Assembly: GCA_003151495.1 (NCBI GenBank)
Contig: PLXR01000054.1
Span: 1 to 32,945, forward strand
DNA from: Opitutaceae bacterium
GTDB taxonomy: Bacteria; Verrucomicrobiota; Verrucomicrobiia; Opitutales; Opitutaceae
Direction of reading: 5' to 3'
DNA length: 32,945 nt
The translations under genes were made by a program, and so were the position numbers. Positions 25,813 to 32,945 of the stretch are shown one piece after another; position 1 is the stretch's first letter; each line of letters starts with the position of its first letter. Under the pieces are notes generated by a model that had not been told where the DNA came from, did no database searches, and saw nothing but the letters and a program-made list of their open reading frames with translations.

Positions 25813-27276
25813 ATGAACGAACTCCTCGAACCCATTGCGCAGCGCCCATGCCTGAGCGGCTCCCAGGCGCAGATCGACTCGGCAATGGGCGCGACGAGGG
25901 GCAGGCCGATCTTCCTGCCGGAGAGCCGGGTGGATTTCGGGCGCGCCAGGAGCGCGTTCGCGGTGGCGCTCCACATGCACCAGCCGCTGATCCCCGCCGG
26001 GGGCGGGGACCTCGCGACGGCCGAGATCATCAGCAACCTCAAGCACATGATGGACAACCCCGGGATCGGGGACAACCACAACGCCTCCGTCTTCCGCTGG
26101 TGCTACAGGCGGATGGGGGAATTCATCCCGCAGCTCGTCGACGAGGGGAAGCAGCCGCGCGTCATGCTGGAGTACACCGGGACGCTCCTGCACGGGTTCC
26201 AGCAGATGGGCCTCACCGACGTCCTCGGCGACCTCAGGCGGATCACCTGCGATCCCCGGTACCGCCCCTGCGTCGAATGGCTTGGGGCGCCCTGGGGGCA
26301 CGCGGTCGCCCCGTCGACCCCGGCGCAGGACTACCGGCTGCACGTCACGGCCTGGCAGCACCACTTCGCGGCGATCTTCGGGACGGAGGCGCTCTCCCGC
26401 GTCCGCGGCTTCTCGCCCTCGGAGATGGCCCTGCCCAACCACCCGGACACCGCCTACGAGTTCGTGAGGACCCTCAGGGACTGCGGCTTCCAGTGGGTGA
26501 TCGTCCAGGAGCACACGGTCGAGCGCCCCGGGACCGGCGGCGGGCTCGAGCGCCGGCACCTTCCCCACCGCCTGGTGTGCCGAAACTCCCGGGGGGAGGA
26601 GGCCAGCATCATCGCCATCATAAAGACCCAGGGAAGCGACACGAAGCTCGTCGCCCAGATGCAGCCGTACTACGAGGCGAAGAGCCTGGGCCGCTGGGAG
26701 CTCGCCGGGCGCCAGGTCCCGCCGCTCGTCACCCAGATCGCCGACGGGGAGAACGGCGGGGTGATGATGAACGAGTTCCCGCCGAAGTACCTCGAGGCGA
26801 TGCGCGAGTCCTCGGGCTCGGAGACGCCGGCCATGAACGCGACCGAGTACCTGGAGCATCTCTTCGCCCTGGGGGTGAAGGAGGCCGACCTCCCTGCTGC
26901 CCAGCCGATCCACCAGCGCAGGATATGGGAGCGCTTCAAGGCGGGCGACGGCCCGGAGAGGATGGCGGGCGCGATCGAGCAGCTCAAGAAGGAGGACCCC
27001 AGGTTCCACGTGGAGGGCGGCAGCTGGACGAACGACATCTCCTGGGTGCGGGGCTACGAGAACCTCCTGGGGCCGATGGAGCGGGCCAGCGCGCTCTTCT
27101 ATGAGAAGGTCCTCAAGAGGGCGGTTTCCCCGGGCGACCCGCGCTACCAGAACGCGCTCTTCCACCTGCTCTGCTCCCAGACGAGCTGCTTCCGCTACTG
27201 GGGTCAGGGCCAATGGACGGACTACGGCCGCGAGATCTGCCGCAGGCTGGAGGCCATCCTGACGCATGACTTTTGA
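25813..27276 (+). CDS. GH57-family alpha-glucan enzyme, copy 1
   Basis: The 487-residue protein is a family 57 glycoside hydrolase or transglycosidase (retaining, alpha-glucan active). Motif 1 is LHMHQPLIP (HQP at 56-58), motif 2 is WGHAVAPSTPAQD, motif 3 is FSPSEMALPNH with the likely nucleophile E204, and motif 4 is IADGENGG with the likely acid/base D311. The last part ends in YWGQGQWTDYGREICRR and ILTHDF. It has no signal peptide and is probably cytoplasmic. It lies next to its paralog and may remodel glycogen; GH57 members include amylases, 4-alpha-glucanotransferases and branching enzymes. Copies 1 and 2 are similar along the whole length. Confidence 0.92.
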   Translation: MNELLEPIAQRPCLSGSQAQIDSAMGATRGRPIFLPESRVDFGRARSAFAVALHMHQPLIPAGGGDLATAEIISNLKHMMDNPGIGDNHNASVFRWCYRRMGEFIPQLVDEGKQPRVMLEYTGTLLHGFQQMGLTDVLGDLRRITCDPRYRPCVEWLGAPWGHAVAPSTPAQDYRLHVTAWQHHFAAIFGTEALSRVRGFSPSEMALPNHPDTAYEFVRTLRDCGFQWVIVQEHTVERPGTGGGLERRHLPHRLVCRNSRGEEASIIAIIKTQGSDTKLVAQMQPYYEAKSLGRWELAGRQVPPLVTQIADGENGGVMMNEFPPKYLEAMRESSGSETPAMNATEYLEHLFALGVKEADLPAAQPIHQRRIWERFKAGDGPERMAGAIEQLKKEDPRFHVEGGSWTNDISWVRGYENLLGPMERASALFYEKVLKRAVSPGDPRYQNALFHLLCSQTSCFRYWGQGQWTDYGREICRRLEAILTHDF

Positions 27277-27333
27277 CGCCAGGGGCCTGGACGCCGTGAC
27301 ACCCTCGCACCCCGCGCTGAACCCCGAGCAATC

Positions 27334-28809
27334 TTGAGCGAGATCCCCGAATTCATAAACGGCCTCCCGAACATCTCGGGCTGGGACGGCGAGCGCGAGG
27401 AGGCAACGCACCGGGGCCGGGACCGGACGGTGTTCCTGCACGAGAGCGGCATAGACTTCGGCAGGGCGAGGGGGGCCTGCGCGGTCGCGCTGCACATGCA
27501 CCAGCCGCTTATCCCGGCCGGGGGGGCCGGCCGCGGCGCCTACCCGCGCAACGATCCGATGGTCGGAAACCTGCAGTTCATGCTCGAGAGCCCCTACGAG
27601 GAGGACCGGCACAACGCGGGCGTCTACCGCTGGTGCTACCGCCGCCCCGGCGAGTTCATCCCCCAGCTCGTCGGGGAGGGGAAGCAGCCGCGGATAACGC
27701 TCGACTACACGGGAACGCTGCTCACGGGGCTTCAGAAGATGGGGGCGACGGACGTGCTCGACTCCCTGCGCGCTGTCGCCTGCGACCCGCGCTACCGGAG
27801 GTGCGTCGAGTTCCTGGGCACCACCTGGGGGCACGCCGTGGCGCCCTCGACGCCGCCCCAGGACTTCAGGCTCCACGTCAAGGCGTGGCAGAACCAGTTC
27901 GCGTCAATCTTCGGCTGGGAGGCGCTGAGCCGCGTGCGCGGCTTCATGCCCTCGGAACTCGCGCTCCCCAACCACCCGGACGTGGCCTACGAGTTCGTGA
28001 AGACTCTCAAGGACTGCGGCTACCAGTGGCTGATCGCGCAGGAGCACTCGGTGGAGAACCCCGAGTCCGGCTGGGGCTCGCCCTACCTGCACCTTCCCAA
28101 CAGGCTCGTGTGCACAAACTCCCGGGGGCAGTCCGAGAGCATCCTGGTCCTCATAAAGACGAAGGGGAGCGACACGAAGATCATCGGCCACATGCAGCCC
28201 CATGACGAGGCGGCAAGCCAGTCGCGGTGGGACTACAGGGGGCGCAAGATTCTCCCCATGGTGACCCAGATCGCCGACGGGGAGAACGGCCACGTGATGA
28301 TGAACGAGTTCCCGGGCACGTACATCGACGTTGTGCGGCGCGCCACGGGCACCGACGTGCCGCTCGTCAACCCGACCGAGTACCTCGAGTACCTCTGGGC
28401 CGACGGGTGGAGGGAGGAGGACTTTCCCGTCGTCCAGCCCGTCCGGCAGAAGCGCATTTGGGAGCGGTTCAACGCCGGGGACGGGCCCGAGAAGCTCGGC
28501 AATGCGATCGAGCAGCTCCAGCGTGAGGACTACCACTTCCACGTCGAGGGCGGAAGCTGGACGAACGACGTCTCGTGGGTCTACGGCTATGAGAACGTGA
28601 TCGGGCCCATGGAGAAGGCGAGCGTGCTGTTCAACGAGAAGGCGCTCCGGGCCGGGGTGTGGACGGGCGAGCACCGCTACCGCAACGCCTTGTTCCACCT
28701 CCTTACCGCGCAGACGAGCTGCTTCCGATACTGGGGCCAGGGCCGCTGGACGGACTACGGCCGTGAGATCAGCCGGCGCGCGATCGAGATCCTCACTCAC
28801 GACTTCTGA
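27334..28809 (+). CDS. GH57-family alpha-glucan enzyme, copy 2
   Basis: This is a 491-residue paralog of the preceding GH57 enzyme in the same frame, 57 bp further on. HMHQPLIP, WGHAVAPSTPPQD, MPSELALPNH (E208) and IADGENGH (D315) are conserved, with the same YWGQGRWTDYGREISRR end. The start is the TTG at 27334: codons between the previous stop and it contain no ATG or GTG, and it gives MSEIPEFINGLPN, a natural-looking N-terminus. Extra residues GRGAYPRNDP after the HQP motif distinguish it. It probably acts with copy 1, perhaps on different glucan chain lengths; this is inference. Confidence 0.9.
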   Translation: MSEIPEFINGLPNISGWDGEREEATHRGRDRTVFLHESGIDFGRARGACAVALHMHQPLIPAGGAGRGAYPRNDPMVGNLQFMLESPYEEDRHNAGVYRWCYRRPGEFIPQLVGEGKQPRITLDYTGTLLTGLQKMGATDVLDSLRAVACDPRYRRCVEFLGTTWGHAVAPSTPPQDFRLHVKAWQNQFASIFGWEALSRVRGFMPSELALPNHPDVAYEFVKTLKDCGYQWLIAQEHSVENPESGWGSPYLHLPNRLVCTNSRGQSESILVLIKTKGSDTKIIGHMQPHDEAASQSRWDYRGRKILPMVTQIADGENGHVMMNEFPGTYIDVVRRATGTDVPLVNPTEYLEYLWADGWREEDFPVVQPVRQKRIWERFNAGDGPEKLGNAIEQLQREDYHFHVEGGSWTNDVSWVYGYENVIGPMEKASVLFNEKALRAGVWTGEHRYRNALFHLLTAQTSCFRYWGQGRWTDYGREISRRAIEILTHDF

Positions 28810-28874
28810 GGGGGCCACTCCTTGGAATCCGTTGACAAGAAAACGCGCCATCCACGAAATCGGATCCCTCGATT

Positions 28875-31391
28875 GTGGCTTGGCTCCTGCTGAATGGGCC
28901 GTTGCCAAACAACCCGCATGCACTCTTGAAGGAAGAACTGATCATCAGCGATCCGGCGGTCAAACTGGGCCGGCCGGTTCTCGCGGGCACGCGCATCACG
29001 GTGGATGAGGTCCTGGACCGGCTTGCATCGGGCGCGACGGTCGGCGAGGTCGTGGCGGCCTGGCCGGGGGTGATGCCCGAGGGCGTGCTTGCCGCGCTGC
29101 GCTTCGCGGCGGACGCCGTCAGGGACGACCATCCGATCGGCGCCGGGCCCGCCCTGGAGCTCCACGGGGCGCATGCGGTGGGCATCCAGGGCGAAGGGTC
29201 GGGGAAGCCGGCGGTCGCGGTGAGAGCCTACCTTCCGGGCGCCGAGGCCGTCGCGGTGCGGCGCCTTCCGGCCCTCGCCTGCGACGAGGCGGGGTGGGTC
29301 CGGTCCCTTGCCCCGGAGGGGGCCGTCTTGGAGGGGGAGGCCGAGCCCCTGCCGATGGAGCGTGTGCATCCCGACGGGGTTTTCGAGGCCCTCATCCCCG
29401 GCGCCGCCGTGCCGTTCTACTACCAGCTTGCAGTGACGGCGGGGGACGGTGCCACCCAGTTCACCACCACCCCGTACGGGCTCCCCCCGTTCCTCACGAG
29501 CGGCGAGCTTGCGGGCCGGGAATCCGGGTCCCCATGCCGGATGCACGAGGTGCTCGGGGCGCACCTGGTCCGCCACCTTGGCATGGACGGCGTTGCGTTC
29601 GCCGTCTGGGCGCCGAACGCGGAGTCGGTCAGCGTGGTCGGGGACTTCAACGGATGGAACGAGCGGCTTCATCCCATGCGCAGGGTGGGTGAGTCCGGTG
29701 TTTGGGAACTCTTTGTCCCGGGGCTCGCGCAGGGGGCGCTCTACAAGTACCGGGTCGCGGGCGGCAACGGCGCAGGCACGGTCGACAAGGCCGACCCGTA
29801 CGCGTTCGCCGCGCAGGTCAGGCCGCAGACGGCGTCGGTCGTGAGCGCGCTGGGCCGCTACGGCTGGCGCGACGCGGCGTGGGTGGCCGGCCGCCGGGCA
29901 AGGCAGGCGCTCGACGGGCCCATCGCGATCTACGAGGTCCACCTTGGCTCCTGGCGGCGCGCGCCCGGCGAGGCGGGCGGCGAGGGCCGGTGGCTCACCT
30001 ACCGCGAGCTCGCCGACCAGCTCGTGCCCTACGTGAAGGGTATGGGGTACACCCACATCGAGCCCATGCCCGTGGCCGAGCACCCGCTCGACGGCTCGTG
30101 GGGGTACCAGGTCACCGGGTTCTTCGCCCCGACTGCCCGCTACGGCTCGCCCGACGACCTCCGCTATTTCGTGGACCGGGCCCACGAGGCCGGGTTGGGC
30201 GTCATCCTCGACTGGGTGCCCGGGCATTTCCCGAAGGACGCCCACGGCCTCGCGCTCTTCGACGGCACCCACCTCTTCGAGCACCCCGACCCGAGAAGGA
30301 GCGAGAATCTGGAGTGGGGGACCCTTTCCTTCAACCTGGGACGCAGGGAGGTCGCCGACTTCCTCCTCTCGAACGCGGTCTACTGGCTCGAGGAGTTCCA
30401 CGTCGACGGCCTGCGGGTCGACGCGGTCTCATCGATGATCTACCTCGACTACTCGAGGCAGCACTGGGTGCCGAACGAGCTCGGAGGCCGCGAGAACCTG
30501 GAGGCTGCCGCGTTCCTGCAGCGCCTGAACGCCCTGGTCCACCGCGACCACCCCGGCGTCCTCATGATCGCCGAGGAGTCGACCGCATGGCCACGCGTCA
30601 CGGGCAGCGACATCCCCGACAGCCTGGGCTTTGACCTCAAGTGGAACCTCGGCTGGATGCACGACACGCTCGGCTACGCCCAGCGCGACCCGCTCTTCAG
30701 GAGTCACCACCACAACGACCTCACGTTTTCGCTCGTCTACGCCTTCAACGAGAACTTCCTGCTGCCGTTCTCGCACGACGAGGTCGTGCACGGCAAGCGC
30801 TCGCTCCTCTCGAAGATGCCCGGAGAGGAGGCGCAGCAGTTCGCCAGCCTGCGGCTCCTCTACGGGTACATGTACGCGCACCCGGGCAAGAAGCTCCTCT
30901 TCATGGGAAGCGAGTTCGGCCCGCGCAGGGAGTGGAGCGAGGCGGCCGAGCTCGACTGGGGGCTGCTCGAGCTGGCGCCGCACCGGCAGCTGTCCGCCTA
31001 TGTGCGCGACCTTAACCGCCTCTACACGGGCCAGGCGGCCCTGCACGAGCTGGACTTCGGGTGGGAGGGATTCCAGTGGATTGACTGCACCGACTCGGAG
31101 CGCAGCGTCGTGTCCTTCCTTCGCCGCGGCAAGGATGGCGCTGCGGCGGTCGTTGCCGTCGCGAACTTCACCCCGGTCGCGCGGGAGGGGTACCGCCTCG
31201 GGGTGCCCTCCGCGGGAAGCTACTCCGAGCTGATGAACAGCGACGCCCGGGAATACGGTGGATCAAATGTCCTCAATCCGGGTCCCCTCTCCGCCGAGCC
31301 CGGGGAATGCTCGGGCCAGCCCTTCTCGGTCGTGCTCACGCTTCCGCCGCTCGCGATGGTGGTCCTGGGGGAGTCCGCTCCCGCCGGGTAG
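28875..31391 (+). CDS. glgB: 1,4-alpha-glucan branching enzyme with N-terminal DUF433 domain
   Basis: The 838-residue protein makes alpha-1,6 branches in glycogen. Residues about 22-84 match DUF433 (antitoxin-like): LIISDPAVKLGRPVLAGTRI, TVDEVLDRLASGATVGEVVAAWPGV, then GVLAALRFAADAV. From about 95 the GlgB N1 domain begins (VAVRAYLPGAEAV). The CBM48 module lies near 238 ([24 protein letters not shown]), then the GH13 barrel with D516 ([10 protein letters not shown]), E567 (MIAEES) and D635 (FSHDEVVHGK). The catalytic residues sit about 110 further on than in E. coli GlgB (405, 458, 526), which matches an added domain. Start is GTG 28875; TTG 28926 is another possibility and would still include DUF433. 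It is one open frame. Confidence 0.92.
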   Translation: MAWLLLNGPLPNNPHALLKEELIISDPAVKLGRPVLAGTRITVDEVLDRLASGATVGEVVAAWPGVMPEGVLAALRFAADAVRDDHPIGAGPALELHGAHAVGIQGEGSGKPAVAVRAYLPGAEAVAVRRLPALACDEAGWVRSLAPEGAVLEGEAEPLPMERVHPDGVFEALIPGAAVPFYYQLAVTAGDGATQFTTTPYGLPPFLTSGELAGRESGSPCRMHEVLGAHLVRHLGMDGVAFAVWAPNAESVSVVGDFNGWNERLHPMRRVGESGVWELFVPGLAQGALYKYRVAGGNGAGTVDKADPYAFAAQVRPQTASVVSALGRYGWRDAAWVAGRRARQALDGPIAIYEVHLGSWRRAPGEAGGEGRWLTYRELADQLVPYVKGMGYTHIEPMPVAEHPLDGSWGYQVTGFFAPTARYGSPDDLRYFVDRAHEAGLGVILDWVPGHFPKDAHGLALFDGTHLFEHPDPRRSENLEWGTLSFNLGRREVADFLLSNAVYWLEEFHVDGLRVDAVSSMIYLDYSRQHWVPNELGGRENLEAAAFLQRLNALVHRDHPGVLMIAEESTAWPRVTGSDIPDSLGFDLKWNLGWMHDTLGYAQRDPLFRSHHHNDLTFSLVYAFNENFLLPFSHDEVVHGKRSLLSKMPGEEAQQFASLRLLYGYMYAHPGKKLLFMGSEFGPRREWSEAAELDWGLLELAPHRQLSAYVRDLNRLYTGQAALHELDFGWEGFQWIDCTDSERSVVSFLRRGKDGAAAVVAVANFTPVAREGYRLGVPSAGSYSELMNSDAREYGGSNVLNPGPLSAEPGECSGQPFSVVLTLPPLAMVVLGESAPAG

Positions 31392-31458
31392 GCTCCGCGG
31401 GAGGGGAAGCAATTGGCGCTAGACCCTGCGGGGGGCGCGCACGTATATTCGCCAGACC

Positions 31459-32945
31459 GTGCTATTCCCCCGCGCCGAGCTCAGGGCGATGCTGGCTGCA
31501 AAGCTTGCCAAGCCGCACGACGTGCTCGGGATGCATGTCCACACCCACCGGCGCGTGCACGGGGTCGTGGTGCGGGCCTTTGTCCGCGAGGCCGCGACCT
31601 GCTCGGTCGTCGACCTCGCCACGCGCGAGACCTGGGAGATGAAGCAGATCGCGCCGCAGGGCATCTTCACGGCCTTCATTCCGGGCCGCCTGGGCGTGTT
31701 CCGCTACGAGCTCGCGGCGGTGCTGCATACCGGGGCGGCGCTCACCTTCCGGGACCCGTACTCATTCCTGCCGACGCTCGGCGACCAGGACCTTTATCTC
31801 TTCAACGAGGGCAACGAGCACCGGATCTACGAGAAGCTCGGCGCGCACCTGCGGGTCGTCGACGGCGTGCCCGGGGTCGCCTTCGCGGTCTGGGCGCCGA
31901 CGGCAACGCGGGTCTCGGTGGTCGGCAACTTCAACGCATGGGACGGGCGTTTCCACCCGATGCGCGTGCTCGGGGCGTCGGGAGTCTGGGAGCTCTTCAT
32001 CCCGGGGCTGGGCGAGGGAGAGCTCTACAAGTTCGAGCTGCGCGACCAGCACGGTGGCACCCACCTGAAGGTTGATCCCTACGGCGTCTATTTCGAGCCC
32101 CCTCCCAACAACGCATCCATCGTCCGGGACCCGAGGAGGCACGCATGGGGGGACTCGGCGTGGATGGAGGGGCGGCCGGCGGCGGCCCGGGACCGGCCGA
32201 TCTCGATCTACGAGGTGCACCTGGGCTCGTGGCGCCGCAAGGTCGAGGAGGGCAACCGGGCATTCACCTACAGGGAGCTGGCGCCGCTCCTGGCCGACTA
32301 CGTCGCACAGATGGGCTTCACGCACGTGGAGGTCATGCCGCTTGCGGAGCACCCCTTCGAGGGCTCGTGGGGTTACCAGGTGACCGGCTTCTACGCTCCC
32401 ACCCAGCGCTACGGCCCGCCGGAGGACTTCGCGTTCATGGTGGACCACCTCCACCAGCGGGGGATCGGCGTCATCCTGGACTGGGTGCCCGCGCACTTCC
32501 CGAGGGACACGTTCGCGCTGGCCGACTTCGACGGGACCCACCTCTACGACCATGCGGACCCGCGTCAGGGCGCGCACATGGACTGGGGGACCCTCATCTT
32601 CAACTACGGGCGGAACGAGGTGCGCTGCTTCCTGGTCGCCAACGCGCTCGCCTGGTGCGACCGGTTCCACCTGGACGGGCTGCGCGTGGACGCGGTCGCA
32701 TCGATGCTCTACCTTGACTACTCGCGAAAGGCGGGGGAGTGGATCCCGAACAAGTTCGGCGGCCGCGAGAACCTGGAGGCGATGGCCTTCTTGAGGGAGA
32801 CGAACGAGCTCGTGCACCGGTACTACCCCGGAGTCCTCATGATCGCCGAGGAGTCGACCTCGTTCCCGGGCGTGACGAAGCCCGTCAGGGACGGGGGGCT
32901 CGGCTTCGACTTCAAGTGGAACATGGGTTGGATGCACGACACGCT
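31459..32945 (+). CDS. glgB: Second 1,4-alpha-glucan branching enzyme (C-terminal part beyond window)
   Basis: The visible 495 residues have the normal GlgB layout without DUF433. N1 ([26 protein letters not shown]), CBM48 ([24 protein letters not shown]) and the barrel ([27 protein letters not shown]) follow. The nucleophile is D411 ([11 protein letters not shown]) and the acid/base E464 (MIAEES), close to the E. coli positions 405 and 458. The GTG at 31459 is chosen; ATG 31489 would lose ten residues. The gap to the previous glgB is 67 bp, so both are probably co-transcribed. It has no stop before the window ends. Confidence 0.92.
   Translation, partial: MLFPRAELRAMLAAKLAKPHDVLGMHVHTHRRVHGVVVRAFVREAATCSVVDLATRETWEMKQIAPQGIFTAFIPGRLGVFRYELAAVLHTGAALTFRDPYSFLPTLGDQDLYLFNEGNEHRIYEKLGAHLRVVDGVPGVAFAVWAPTATRVSVVGNFNAWDGRFHPMRVLGASGVWELFIPGLGEGELYKFELRDQHGGTHLKVDPYGVYFEPPPNNASIVRDPRRHAWGDSAWMEGRPAAARDRPISIYEVHLGSWRRKVEEGNRAFTYRELAPLLADYVAQMGFTHVEVMPLAEHPFEGSWGYQVTGFYAPTQRYGPPEDFAFMVDHLHQRGIGVILDWVPAHFPRDTFALADFDGTHLYDHADPRQGAHMDWGTLIFNYGRNEVRCFLVANALAWCDRFHLDGLRVDAVASMLYLDYSRKAGEWIPNKFGGRENLEAMAFLRETNELVHRYYPGVLMIAEESTSFPGVTKPVRDGGLGFDFKWNMGWMHDT

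Noticed and set aside
25687-27876. 729-residue minus-strand ORF opposite the GH57 genes
   Set aside because: Low-complexity Arg/Gly/Val/Pro/Leu translation without domains; it is the antisense shadow of two clear GH57 genes in high-GC DNA.
28797-30401. 534-residue minus-strand ORF opposite glgB
   Set aside because: Same antisense bias; glgB on the plus strand has full catalytic motifs.

Overview
High-GC bacterial DNA that I read as Verrucomicrobiota, most likely an Opitutaceae-like lineage. This is an inference from the gene content (alpha-glucan cluster with paired GH57 enzymes, split PqiA, acyltransferase/SGNH protein, YadA-head/S74 fibre proteins) and from the near absence of Shine-Dalgarno motifs; no rRNA or other direct marker is present.

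Region 1 (1-4.6 kb) is housekeeping: the N-terminal end of pyruvate phosphate dikinase on the minus strand, scpA translationally coupled to a small unknown gene, thioredoxin, a menA/acylphosphatase pair with overlapping ends, an acidic unknown protein and a small secreted Ala/Pro-rich protein.

Region 2 (4.9-12.2 kb) holds two tandem paralogous surface or secreted fibre genes on the minus strand (854 and 1437 residues). Each has a signal peptide, many 17-residue YadA-head-like repeats, a collagen-like Gly-X-Thr tract and a C-terminal S74 intramolecular chaperone domain followed by a coiled coil. The duplication includes about 200 bp upstream of each start.

Region 3 (12.5-16.2 kb) is accessory DNA beside a tRNA-Ser(GCU) gene. 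A 31-bp exact copy of the tRNA 3' end lies 775 bp downstream and bounds a RelB/DinJ-RelE-like toxin-antitoxin cassette. A second related repeat (65 of 90 positions identical without gaps) lies 2.87 kb further on, so the acyltransferase-3/SGNH gene and its small partner also sit between related tRNA-end-like repeats. This looks like stacked, integrase-less cassettes at a tRNA gene.

Region 4 (16.3-22 kb) holds a secreted beta-propeller protein, a PqiA (split in two)/PqiB envelope-transport operon with overlapping genes, a WXXGXW-type secreted protein, a 64-residue membrane protein and a DUF2306-like membrane protein.

Region 5 (22.2-32.9 kb) is an alpha-glucan (glycogen) island: a putative carbohydrate-binding protein, glycogen synthase glgA, a convergent GH13 enzyme, two adjacent GH57 paralogs, and two adjacent glgB genes. 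The first GlgB carries an in-frame N-terminal DUF433 domain, normally found in small antitoxin-like proteins; the second has canonical spacing and runs off the window end. Together these would build, branch and remodel storage glucan. The DUF433-GlgB fusion and the tRNA-end cassettes are the most unusual items.
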